The notes under the pieces are model-generated. The model did no database searches, was not told the origin of the DNA, and was given only the letters and a program-made list of their open reading frames with translations. Of a stretch of DNA of 64,000 nt, positions 1 to 9,900 are shown piece by piece (position 1 is the stretch's first letter; each line of letters begins with the position of its first letter). The translations under genes and the position numbers were made by a program. Origin of the DNA: Nostoc sp. JL34 (GTDB lineage Bacteria > Cyanobacteriota > Cyanobacteriia > Cyanobacteriales > Nostocaceae); the NCBI RefSeq assembly GCF_017114945.1, contig NZ_JABXKQ010000108.1:62001-126000 (forward strand). Direction: 5' to 3'.

Positions 1-2342
1 GTTTTCAGGAGTTACTAGCACGAGTGAAGTCTACAGCTTTAGAGGCTTATGTTCATCAAGACTTACCTTTTGAAAAGTTAGTAGAGGAGCTACAGCCAAA
101 TAGAGACTTGAGTTACAATCCACTATTTCAAGTGATGTTCGTTCTCCAGAATGTGCCAATATCAAATCCCAGACTGTCAGATGTCTCTGTTACTTATCAG
201 GAGGGTTACAACGGGACATCAAAGTTTGATTTGACATTGTTTATGGAGGATTCCGAGCAAGGGTTAGTTACAACTTGCGAGTACAATACAGATTTATTTA
301 ATGCAGATACTATTACCCGGATGTTGGGACACTTCCAGACTTTATTGGGAAGCATAGTTAGCGATCCCCAACAACGGATTACAGATTTGCAATTACTTAC
401 GTCATCGGAAATCCAACAGTTATTAGTTGAGTGGAATAATACCAAAACAGAGTACCCGCAAGATAAGTGCATCCATGAGTTATTTGAGGCACAGGTAGAA
501 AAAACACCTGAGGCAGTAGCAGTCGTCTTTGAAAACCAACAATTAACCTATCGCGAACTCAACGCCAAAGCAAATCAACTAGGGCATTATTTGCGATCGC
601 TGGGAGTAAAACCAGAGGTATTGGTGGGGATTTGTATAGAGCGATCGCCTTTAATGGTAGTTGCAGTGTTAGGTATTTTAAAAGCTGGCGGAGCTTACTT
701 ACCTTTAGATACTGCACATCCCAAAGAGCGTTTAGCCTTCATTTTAGAAGACACTCAAAGTCCAGTACTGCTAACTCAGCAGAGGTTGATAGAGAAATTC
801 CCAACTGATAACACTAAGGTAATTTGTCTAGACTCGAACTGGAAAAAAATTGCTCAAGAATCTTCAGAAAACCCTGTTTGCAAGACAGATGCCGCTAACC
901 TAGCGTATGTTATCTATACTTCTGGCTCCACTGGCAAACCTAAAGGAACATTAATTCCTCATCAGGGATTACTCAATTACTTAAGTTGGGCTACTCAAGC
1001 ATATACAGTTGAGCAAGGCAAAGGAACTACCGTTCACTCTTCTCTGGCCTTTGACTTAACTATCACAAGTCTGTTCACACCATTACTAGTTGGGCGTCAG
1101 GTAGAACTTATTCCTGAAGACCAAAGCATCGAATCTTTGGGAAATGCACTTCGTCAAGAGTCAAACTTGAGTCTCGTTAAAATCACACCAGCCGAACTCT
1201 TATTACTCTCTGGGCAATTATCGTCAAAAGAAGTAGCAGGTATCACTAGAGCTTTCATCATCGGAGGAGAAAACCTCTTGACAGAGAGCATCAGCTTCTG
1301 GAAGGCTTTTGCACCTGACACGATGTTGGTAAATGAATATGGCCCAACAGAAACTGTGGTGGGCTGTTGTATTTATCGAGTACCACAGGATGAAATTGAG
1401 TCAAGTTCAGTTCCTATTGGTCAACCGATCGCTAACACTCAGCTACATGTATTAGACCAATGTTACCAGCCAGTGCCGATTGGAGTTCCAGGTGAACTAT
1501 ATATTGGCGGTGCTGGTTTAGCGCGAGGTTATCTGAATCGACCAGAACTTACGGCTCTTAAATTCGTTCCAAATTCCTTTAGTCACGAGCCGGGAGCGCG
1601 ATTGTACAAGACTGGGGACTTGGCTCGTTATCGTTCAGATGGAAATCTAGAGTTTTTGGGACGAATTGATCATCAAGTAAAAGTGCGTGGTTACCGGATT
1701 GAACTTGGAGAAATTGAGGGTTTATTAGGACAACATCCCAAAGTTCAAGAAGCAGTAGTGTTGATGCGGGAGGACTTACCAAAAAATCAGAGTTTGGTGG
1801 CTTATTTTGTTGCCAACACTGAGATAGCGCCTACCACCACTAATCTCCGAAACTTTCTTAAAGAAAAACTACCGGAATATATGCTGCCATCGGTATTCGT
1901 ACAGCTAAAGGCGCTGCCATTAACGACGAATGGCAAAGTAGATCGTCGGGCATTACCAGTGCCAGATGGCGATCGCCCGGAGTTAGAAGAAGTTTATGTG
2001 GCTCCTCGTTCTGAGATGGAACGAGCGATCGCTACTGTTTGGCAAGAAGTGCTACATCTAGAAAAAGTGGGTGTCAATGACAACTTTTTTGACCTTGGCG
2101 GTCATTCACTATTAATGGTTCAGGTTAACAGCAAACTGCAAGAAGTTATTAACTGTAATATATCCATTATCGAAATGTTTCAGAATCCAACTATCAACTC
2201 ATTAACACAATACTTTAATCAGAAACCAGAAAAACAGACTTTATTTCAACCAGTCCGCGACCGAGTAAATAAGCAAATGGAAGCGATTGAAAGGCGAAAA
2301 GAATTATTGATGAGTCAAAAGAGAAAAAAATTTAAATTATGA
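1..2342 (+). CDS. NRPS module, 3' part: C(end)-A(Asn-like)-PCP
   Basis: The reading frame is open from the window edge (first full codon at base 3), so the start is missing. The first ~130 residues are the C-terminal lobe of a condensation domain. An adenylation domain follows with the TSGSTGKPKG core, NEYGPTE, YKTGD and RIDHQVKVRGYR. The PCP carries DNFFDLGGHSL. Reading the ten-position specificity code by alignment with GrsA gives D-L-T-K-I-G-E-V-G, the pattern I recall for Asn (tyrocidine TycC type). The C-terminal tail is a short, strongly basic helix-like segment (rich in R, K and Q), as in other proteins of this cluster that hand over to a KS. The stop overlaps the next start (ATGA), which couples it to the hydroxylase at 2339. 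The Asn call is inference from the code. Confidence 0.95.
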   Translation, partial: FQELLARVKSTALEAYVHQDLPFEKLVEELQPNRDLSYNPLFQVMFVLQNVPISNPRLSDVSVTYQEGYNGTSKFDLTLFMEDSEQGLVTTCEYNTDLFNADTITRMLGHFQTLLGSIVSDPQQRITDLQLLTSSEIQQLLVEWNNTKTEYPQDKCIHELFEAQVEKTPEAVAVVFENQQLTYRELNAKANQLGHYLRSLGVKPEVLVGICIERSPLMVVAVLGILKAGGAYLPLDTAHPKERLAFILEDTQSPVLLTQQRLIEKFPTDNTKVICLDSNWKKIAQESSENPVCKTDAANLAYVIYTSGSTGKPKGTLIPHQGLLNYLSWATQAYTVEQGKGTTVHSSLAFDLTITSLFTPLLVGRQVELIPEDQSIESLGNALRQESNLSLVKITPAELLLLSGQLSSKEVAGITRAFIIGGENLLTESISFWKAFAPDTMLVNEYGPTETVVGCCIYRVPQDEIESSSVPIGQPIANTQLHVLDQCYQPVPIGVPGELYIGGAGLARGYLNRPELTALKFVPNSFSHEPGARLYKTGDLARYRSDGNLEFLGRIDHQVKVRGYRIELGEIEGLLGQHPKVQEAVVLMREDLPKNQSLVAYFVANTEIAPTTTNLRNFLKEKLPEYMLPSVFVQLKALPLTTNGKVDRRALPVPDGDRPELEEVYVAPRSEMERAIATVWQEVLHLEKVGVNDNFFDLGGHSLLMVQVNSKLQEVINCNISIIEMFQNPTINSLTQYFNQKPEKQTLFQPVRDRVNKQMEAIERRKELLMSQKRKKFKL

Positions 2343-3328
2343 CTAAAATGATAAATTTAGCAACAGTTGAAACTACCGATGCTAAAATAATTTTTAGCGC
2401 TCAAGGCGAAAACATCCTTAGCCTACCAACTCAAGAAATATTAGACCTGTTCAATTCATTTGGTCTTCTGCTTTTTCGAGGTTTTGGGGTGAATTATGAG
2501 CAAATGGTAGAATTTTCGGGAAAATTTAGTTCTAAATATGTCCGAGATCCTCAAAGACAAATTGTTGATTCACCAGACAAATTCATCCAATTAGTAGACA
2601 ATGGAACTGACTATGTTCCTCCTCATTGTGAGAATGCAGTTAGTCCATTTCGTCCTGACGTTGTTTGGTTTTGTTGTGCTGTACCAGCAGCAGAAAATGG
2701 TGAAACTCTGTTCTGGGATGGTGTACAGGTTTGGAAAGAGTTAAGTGAACAGTCGAAACAACTATTTCTTTCCAAAAAGATCAAGTTTATGTTTGATTTT
2801 GATGTCGATAGCTGGAAGTTATTTTTTGGTTCAGATACCACTATTGATGATGCGAAGCGATCGTTATCTGAGTTGGAAGGAATAAATTACTTTATCAGAG
2901 ATGATCAATCCATACATATGGAATATATTTGCTCATCTGTAGTAAAAACAAGAACTTCTGGGAAAGAAGCATTTGCTAATAGCATCATACCGTGGTATCA
3001 GAAACAAGGAACTTGGGAGAAGATAAAGTCCTCTTTACTAGATACGTATAGTAGCTCGGCTTTCGGAAAGTTTTTTGGCTCTCTGCCACAATTTTTGGTT
3101 ACTTATTTACAAGCAAAACCCCAGACAGTAACCTTTGAAGATGGTTCACCGATTACTGATGTAGTTATCGATGAAATCAACACAATCATGAATAGATTGA
3201 CTGGGGTGATACCGTGGCAGACTGGCGACATGGTAATGATTGATAATTCCAGATTTTTACATGGACGCAGAGCGTTTAAAGATACTCGCCGGCAAATTTA
3301 CAGTCATCTAAGTTACCTGATAAACTAA
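2339..3328 (+). CDS. TauD/AsnO-like Fe(II)/2-oxoglutarate hydroxylase
   Basis: A 329-residue protein of the TauD/clavaminate-synthase fold. The visible iron ligands are H96 and E98 (HCE, the HxE variant used by AsnO and clavaminate synthase rather than HxD) and a distal His about H308 in FLHGRR; the following Arg is placed to bind 2-oxoglutarate. The start ATG overlaps the stop of an Asn-type NRPS module, so the likely role is beta-hydroxylation of Asn, free or on the carrier protein. A second, divergent member lies at 33797 next to another Asn-type module. The substrate is inferred from context. Confidence 0.85.
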   Translation: MTKMINLATVETTDAKIIFSAQGENILSLPTQEILDLFNSFGLLLFRGFGVNYEQMVEFSGKFSSKYVRDPQRQIVDSPDKFIQLVDNGTDYVPPHCENAVSPFRPDVVWFCCAVPAAENGETLFWDGVQVWKELSEQSKQLFLSKKIKFMFDFDVDSWKLFFGSDTTIDDAKRSLSELEGINYFIRDDQSIHMEYICSSVVKTRTSGKEAFANSIIPWYQKQGTWEKIKSSLLDTYSSSAFGKFFGSLPQFLVTYLQAKPQTVTFEDGSPITDVVIDEINTIMNRLTGVIPWQTGDMVMIDNSRFLHGRRAFKDTRRQIYSHLSYLIN

Positions 3329-3454
3329 AATAAATTGGATATTTTAATTGATATTTTTGTATTTAAAATAACATTAATACAAATTTTTCAGGTAAGCATT
3401 AGCACTGAAATGCTGCAATAAACTCTTAGAAAAAGGGAGTTAAGAAAACTGATT

Positions 3455-4717
3455 ATGAAAATTACAATTGTGACATGGGGTTCATCTGGTGACATAGTAC
3501 CTTATATTGCCTTATCTTTGGGGCTACAACATGCTGGTCATACCGTGCAACTGGCTACTTATAGTCAACATCAAGAAATAGTCAATAGTTATGGGATCAA
3601 GTGTGTTCCCATTGACTTAAATGTTAAAGAAATCGAATACCCAGAACTCTTTATCCACTCCACCTTGCGTACAATAATTTATCAAAGCAGGCTACTGCAA
3701 CTGTATAAAGAAAAAGTTCTACCTGAGTGCTGGCGTATTTGCCAAGATACAGAGGCGATTATCTTTGGCTCAGACGCACATCCAATCTATGAGATTGTCG
3801 AAAAACTAGGTATACCCAGTTATTGTGCTTTTGCACAACCACTTCACCAAACGTATGCTTTTCCTCATCCATATATGCCATGTAGATTTGATTTGGGAGG
3901 AATCTATAATTGGCTGAGCTATCCATTCTTTGACCAACTTTCTTGGCAATTTTTTCGTAAGTCGCTCAATGAATGGCGAGGGAAAAGCTTGAATTTGTCT
4001 AGTCTCTCCCATTGGGTAGGTATAGTGCGTAGGATGCATCAGCAGCAAATACCCTGTCTTTACAGTTATAGTCCCTCTGTCCTGCCTAAACCATCTGATT
4101 GGCCTGATTGGATTCATGTCACTGGCTACTGGTTTTTAGACCGACCAGCAGATTGGCAAGCACCGACTAACCTAGTGAATTTTCTATCAGCTGGAACACC
4201 GCCAGTATACATCACCAATAACAAGAATTTGGATCTACTAACTAAGGAAGCAGTGATAGAAGTATTAGCGCTGACAGGACAGAGAATTATAGTGCAGAGT
4301 TTGGATGATGATGCCGAACTACCAGATGAGGTTTTCAATATAAAACAATGGATTCCTCATGAATGGTTGCTCCCACAAGTAGCAGCAATTGTGCATCATG
4401 GTGGTTGTGGAACAACAATGAGCAGCTTGCGTGCTGGTGTTCCTACAATTATTATTCCTAGTATCACCGACCAATTTTTCTGGGGGAATAGAGTAGCAAA
4501 GTTAGGTCTTGGACCAATATCAATTCTACGAAAGCAATTTTCAGCCAAAAGGCTTGCTGCTGCAATTTTAGCTGCCATCAGTGACAAAAAAATGCAGGAT
4601 TGTGCAGCGGCTATGGGGAAACTAATTCAGGCAGAAAAGGGTGTAATGCTTGCTGTTGAAGCTTTTCATCATCATTTGCCCTCAAACCTAAAGCCGCTAA
4701 CAACCTCCGTTTTTTGA
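3455..4717 (+). CDS. GT1-family (UGT/sterol glucosyltransferase-like) glycosyltransferase
   Basis: 420 residues, two-Rossmann GT-B glycosyltransferase. The N-terminus has the acceptor-domain start MKITIVTWGSSGDIVPYIAL, typical of the UGT/vancomycin-type group. The C-terminal half has the nucleotide-sugar signature HHGGCGTTMSSLRAGVP followed by TDQFFWGNRV. No signal peptide or clear membrane segment. A GGGAG Shine-Dalgarno lies about 14 bases upstream. It follows a hydroxylase and precedes a carbamoyltransferase, so it probably adds a sugar to a hydroxyl of the peptide-polyketide. Acceptor and sugar cannot be read from the sequence. No sugar-biosynthesis genes are in the window, so a common UDP-sugar is plausible. 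Confidence 0.88.
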   Translation: MKITIVTWGSSGDIVPYIALSLGLQHAGHTVQLATYSQHQEIVNSYGIKCVPIDLNVKEIEYPELFIHSTLRTIIYQSRLLQLYKEKVLPECWRICQDTEAIIFGSDAHPIYEIVEKLGIPSYCAFAQPLHQTYAFPHPYMPCRFDLGGIYNWLSYPFFDQLSWQFFRKSLNEWRGKSLNLSSLSHWVGIVRRMHQQQIPCLYSYSPSVLPKPSDWPDWIHVTGYWFLDRPADWQAPTNLVNFLSAGTPPVYITNNKNLDLLTKEAVIEVLALTGQRIIVQSLDDDAELPDEVFNIKQWIPHEWLLPQVAAIVHHGGCGTTMSSLRAGVPTIIIPSITDQFFWGNRVAKLGLGPISILRKQFSAKRLAAAILAAISDKKMQDCAAAMGKLIQAEKGVMLAVEAFHHHLPSNLKPLTTSVF

Positions 4718-4846
4718 AGCCTTTTATTAGAACTCGTGAATTAATAATATGGAAAGTAATCTTCAGAATTAACATATTCTTCAGATGCGGATAAATATCT
4801 AGCTCAACACAAATACAATAAAGTCAAATTCAGACAAGGATAAAAA

Positions 4847-6847
4847 ATGCTAGTACTAGGAATTTCTGGAGGTCCAGAACTCATTAACGAGAATCTATAT
4901 GGACTGGACGAGCCATATATTGGTCATGACTCAGCGAGCGTTTTGCTTGAGAATGGAAAAGTAATTTTTGGAATTGAGGAAGAAAGACTCAATAGAATAA
5001 AGCATACGAACATGTTTCCTGCTCAATCCTTGCATTCGTGCTTGAAGAGTCATGGTATACAACTCAAGGACATAGACTTAATTGCCTATTACTTTTCTAA
5101 AGAATGGGTTGAGTTATTCATGAAAAAACTTTTTTTGGCTAAAGCCCAAGTGCCAACGTTTCTTGAACCGATAACGTTATTTCAGGAGCTTCTACGCCAG
5201 ACATTACACTCTGAAGTAGATCCGGATAAGCTTTGTTTTGTAAAACATCACTACGCACATGCAATGAGCACGTTCATACTTTCTGGTTATGAAAACAGCC
5301 TCATTACTACATTTGATGGATTAGGGGAAGAGTCTTCTGTTGTGGTCTTCAAAGGAGAAGGGTCGAAGCTTGAGCAGATAACCGACTTTCCAGAATCAAA
5401 ATCTCTTGGCTTGTTCTATGATGATGTTATACCTTTTTTGGGATATACTTTCTTCGACGAATATAAAGTGATGGGACTAGCTCCTTACGGAGAGTCGGGA
5501 AGATATAGAAATTTATTCAAAACATTCTATACATTACTGCCGAACGGAGATTATGTTATTCACACAGATCAGATTATCTCACTCTTTGATTTAGGAATGC
5601 CGCGCAGAAAAGGAGAGCCGTTCACACAAGTCCATAAGGATATTGCTGCTTCTCTCCAGGAAGCCTTGGAAGATATAGCGTTTCATGTAATTCAATATTA
5701 CAGACAGGAAACCAAACAGAAAAATCTATGTCTAGCTGGAGGAGTAGCTCACAATTGTACTCTCAACGGAAAAATATTGCGCTCCGGAATGTTTGAAAAT
5801 GTATTTGTTCAACCAGCGGCTCATGATGCTGGCTGTGCGTTAGGTGCTGCTTTGTATGCTTACTATAAGGCTAAACCAATGGCTCCGAAGCCTTCCAAAC
5901 TGGAGCATGTTTACTGGGGAACAGATATTGGAAGCGCACCTTCAGTATTGAGCCAATTGAGGCAATGGCAAGATTTTATTGCTATCGAAGAATTGATGGA
6001 TGTCTCTGGAAAGACGGCAGAGTTGTTAGCAAATGATTATGTTGTGGGATGGGTACAAGGTCGCTCCGAGTTTGGACCTAGAGCTTTGGGGAACAGAAGT
6101 ATTCTTGCAGATCCTCGACCGGATGAAAACAAAGTCCGTATTAACAAAATGATCAAGAAGCGGGAAGGCTACAGACCATTCGCCCCTTCTGTTTTAGAAG
6201 AGGATGTTGATGATTATTTTGAAGTTCCGCCTAATCAAAAACAGCTTCCGTTCATGATATTTGTGGTTAATGTTAAAGAAGATAAACGCAATCTTCTAGG
6301 TGCGGTAACCCATGTTGATGGCACAGCAAGGATACAAACTGTATCACGGAAAACAAACGAAAGATATTGGGATTTAATTCACTCATTTAAAAAGTTAACA
6401 GGTGTTCCTGTTTTACTGAACACATCATTTAATAACAATGTTGAGCCAATTGTAGATTCTGTTGAAGATGCAATAGTTTGCTTTTTAACAACGGAACTGG
6501 ACTATCTCGTGGTTGGAGAATATTTGATTAAGAAAAAGGAGGTCTCTTGGCGGAATTATTTGTCTTTTAAACTTTCACTTCCCCCTTATTTTTCGTTACA
6601 CCAAGATAAGAAGTTTAATTCAGATGGAAATTTAAGTAATTTCTACTATATCAGTAATAGCTACAATTTTGAGTTTCAGATAGGAGTATCAGCAGAAGTA
6701 TTTAGTATCTTGACATCAGTAACCAGTGAGGAGACTGTGGAAAACATCCTTCAGAACAATGATAAAGTTGAAGAAGTAAAAGCTCAAGAAATTGTTCATG
6801 AGCTTATGGAATTATGGTCGCAGCGTTTGATTCTCCTCCGACCATAA
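4847..6847 (+). CDS. O-carbamoyltransferase (NodU/CmcH/TobZ family)
   Basis: 666 residues. The N-terminal Kae1-like domain contains HHYAHA (H134-H138), matching the metal-binding histidines of TobZ. GGVAHNCTLNGK and the C-terminal-domain signature GRSEFGPRALGNRSILADPR are present, and LLNTSFN closes the conserved part. The reaction in the family is transfer of a carbamoyl group from carbamoyl phosphate via carbamoyl-AMP to a hydroxyl. After the conserved core about 90 residues remain (from ~575) that do not look like the catalytic domain and could be a small winged-helix or PqqD-like binding module; this is a guess. An AAGGA ribosome site precedes the ATG. Next to a glycosyltransferase it may carbamoylate the sugar or a polyketide hydroxyl. 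Confidence 0.9.
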   Translation: MLVLGISGGPELINENLYGLDEPYIGHDSASVLLENGKVIFGIEEERLNRIKHTNMFPAQSLHSCLKSHGIQLKDIDLIAYYFSKEWVELFMKKLFLAKAQVPTFLEPITLFQELLRQTLHSEVDPDKLCFVKHHYAHAMSTFILSGYENSLITTFDGLGEESSVVVFKGEGSKLEQITDFPESKSLGLFYDDVIPFLGYTFFDEYKVMGLAPYGESGRYRNLFKTFYTLLPNGDYVIHTDQIISLFDLGMPRRKGEPFTQVHKDIAASLQEALEDIAFHVIQYYRQETKQKNLCLAGGVAHNCTLNGKILRSGMFENVFVQPAAHDAGCALGAALYAYYKAKPMAPKPSKLEHVYWGTDIGSAPSVLSQLRQWQDFIAIEELMDVSGKTAELLANDYVVGWVQGRSEFGPRALGNRSILADPRPDENKVRINKMIKKREGYRPFAPSVLEEDVDDYFEVPPNQKQLPFMIFVVNVKEDKRNLLGAVTHVDGTARIQTVSRKTNERYWDLIHSFKKLTGVPVLLNTSFNNNVEPIVDSVEDAIVCFLTTELDYLVVGEYLIKKKEVSWRNYLSFKLSLPPYFSLHQDKKFNSDGNLSNFYYISNSYNFEFQIGVSAEVFSILTSVTSEETVENILQNNDKVEEVKAQEIVHELMELWSQRLILLRP

Positions 6848-6871
6848 GTAAACTCCACATTTGATCGGGTT

Positions 6872-6900
6872 GCAGGTCGAATAAGACGCTTTTGACCTGC
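6872..6900. repeat. Short inverted repeat between carbamoyltransferase and PKS genes
   Basis: GCAGGTC (6872-6878) and its exact reverse complement GACCTGC (6894-6900) flank a 15-base loop. It sits in the 91-base gap before the first PKS gene. There is no T-run after it, so it is not a good intrinsic terminator; it may be an mRNA hairpin, an operator, or chance. Confidence 0.35.
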
Positions 6901-6938
6901 CATCTATGCACAATTGATCAAGCAAGAGAAAAAAACAA

Positions 6939-9900
6939 ATGATGGGTAGCTCACAAACATCTGAATCAATGGAAGCCATTGCCATCATTGGTATAGCAGG
7001 GCGTTTTCCAGGTGCCAAAAGTCTTGAGGAATTCTGGCAGAATTTACAATCTGGTGTAGAGTCGATTTCCGTATTCACAGATGAAGAGGCAATTGCTGAT
7101 GGAATAGACCGTGTTATATTAAATGATCGCAATTATGTAAAAGCCAGTGCCATATTAAAAGATATAGATTTATTTGACGCTTCATTTTTTAGTTTTAATC
7201 CCAAAGAAGCAGAAATTACTGACCCCCAACACCGAATTTTTTTAGAGTGTGCATCTGTTGCATTGGAAAATGCTGGCTATGATTCTAATAGATGTGACAG
7301 TCGCATTGGAGTTTATGCTGGTGCTAGCCTCAATAACTATTATTCATTAGATTTAAACCGCGATCGCCTGGGTTCAGCCCAATGCTACCAAACAGTAATT
7401 GGTAACGATAAAGATTTCCTCACAACTCGTGTTTCTTATAAATTAAATCTCACCGGCCCAAGCATTACAGTCCAAACAGCTTGCTCCACCTCATTAGTTG
7501 CAACCACACTTGCTTGTCAAAGTTTGTTGAATTATCAATGCGACATGGCTTTGGCTGGTGGGGTTTCTATCCACGTACCCCAAAAAACGGGTTATCTGTA
7601 CGAACCCGGAGGCACATTATCGCCTGATGGTCACTGTCGTGCTTTTGATGCCAAAGCACAGGGAACAACTATTGGTAATGGTGTAGGAATTGTTGTCCTG
7701 AAGCGATTGAGCGATGCTCTAGCAGATGGTGATTGCATCCATGCTGTAATTAGAGGTTCAGCTATTAATAATGATGGCTCTGGTAAAGTTGGCTACACAG
7801 CGCCTAGCGTCAATGGTCAAGCAGAGGTAATTGCCGAAGCGATGATGTTGGCGGGAGTTGAGCCTGAGACAATCAACTATATTGAAGCTCATGGCACTGG
7901 TACAGCTTTAGGCGATCCCATTGAAATTGCTGCACTCTCTCAAGTCTTTCGTAGCAATACCACCAAAAAAGGCTTTTGTGCGATCGCTTCAGTGAAGACA
8001 AACATCGGTCATTTAGACGCAGCAGCTGGGATTGCCGGACTGATTAAAACAGTTCTAGCCCTGAAACATCAGCAGATACCACCCAGCTTAAATTTTGAGC
8101 AACCCAATCCCCAAATTGATTTTGCCAACAGCCCTTTTTATGTGAATACAACCCTCACAGAATGGAAAGCGGGAAGTACCCCTCGGCGTGCTGGTGTGAG
8201 TTCTTTGGGCATTGGTGGGACTAATGCTCATGTGATTCTAGAAGAAGCGCCAGTGCTGGAACAGTCTAGTTCTTCTCGTCCCTGGCAATTGTTGGTACTT
8301 TCTGCCAAAACTGACTCGGCTCTAGAAACTGCAACAGAAAATCTGGCTAATCACCTCCAGCTACATCCCGATGTGAACTTAGCGGATGTTGCCCATACCC
8401 TGCAAGTGGGGCGTGGTGAATTTAATCATCGTCGCGTGCTGGTGTGCCAAGATATCGAGGATGCAGCCAGCGCCTTACGAGATCCGCAAAGAGTTTTCAC
8501 TCGCTTAGTTGAAAGTGGCGATCGCCCCATTGTCTTCATGTTCCCTGGACAAGGCGCTCAGTATGTGGATATGGGTAAAGAACTATACCAGACTGAGCCG
8601 ATTTTTCAAGAACAGGTGGATTTGTGCTGTCAATTGCTGCAACCTTATTTGGGGTTGGATTTGCGTTCGCTAATTTATCCCAACGAGTTGGAGTCAAAAA
8701 CCGCAGCCGAAAAACTGCAACAAACTGACATCACTCAACCAGCTTTGTTTGTCATAGAATACGCTTTAGCTCAATTGTGGATGTCGTGGGGGATTTCTCC
8801 CCAGGCGATGATTGGTCATAGCATTGGGGAATATGTTGCTGCCTGTTTAGCTGGTGTAATGTCTGTTGAAGATGCCTTAAGACTGGTAGCTGCTCGTGGG
8901 CGACTGATGCAACAACTTCCATCTGGTGCTATGCTCTCTGTCCCCCTGCCAGAAGCGGAAGTTAGAGGTTTACTGAATGAAAATTTATCCTTAGCTGCTA
9001 GTAATGCACCAGCCTTATGTGTGGTATCGGGAACTGATGATGCTATAGATGCATTGCAAAACCAGCTTCAAGGGATAGAATGTCGGCGTTTGCATACCTC
9101 CCACGCTTTTCATTCTGCGATGATGGAACCCATCTTGGAGCCATTCGAGAAGGAAGTCAGCAAAGTCAAACTAAATCCCCCGAAAATTCCCTTTATTTCC
9201 AATGTTACGGGCACTTGGATTACGGCAGAGCAAGCCACAGATCCAAATTATTGGGCGAAACATTTACGCTCCTGTGTTCACTTTTCGGAAGGAATCTCTG
9301 CATTACTGCAAGAGCCAAATCGCATCCTGCTAGAGGTTGGGCCTGGACATACTTTATCTACCTTCGCCAAAAAGCATTCAGAACCGATCGCATTATCTTC
9401 ATTACGACATCCTCAAGAAAAACACTCAGATGTAGGGTTCTTATTGAACACATTAGGCAAGCTTTGGCTATCTGGAGTAAATGTGGATTGGTCGGGATTT
9501 TATGCTCATGAGCGCCGTCATCGTCTTCCCTTACCAACATACCCCTTCGAGCGCCAGCGTTACTGGATTCATGACCAAAAACCAGCAGCAACTGTCAAGA
9601 CAAATGTACAGACGCCTGTCACCTCTCTACCAGGTAAAAAGTCAGATATTGCCAACTGGTTCTACGTCCCATCATGGAAACGCTCTCCACTACCCGAAAA
9701 GCCCAAAAGTGAAAAATCGGTTTTGGCTTGCACTCTGGTGTTTACCGATGAGTGCGGATTGGGTGAAGAATTAGTGAAACGATTGAAACTGCAAGGTCGA
9801 GATGCGATCGCACTCAGCGTCGGATCAGAGTTGAGAAAACTAAGCGATCGCCACTACACTTTAAATCCCCAACAACGAGATGACTATGATGCTTTGCTCA

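Noticed and set aside
3329-3454. Short AACTC/GAGTT inverted repeat and AT-rich gap as terminator or promoter
   Set aside because: Only five base pairs with no T-run, and no convincing -35/-10 pair; nothing I can support.
9080-9774. Overlapping open frames on both strands inside the first PKS gene
   Set aside because: They lie fully inside the AT/KR coding region, have no ribosome site or recognisable domain, and are explained as shadows of the PKS frame.
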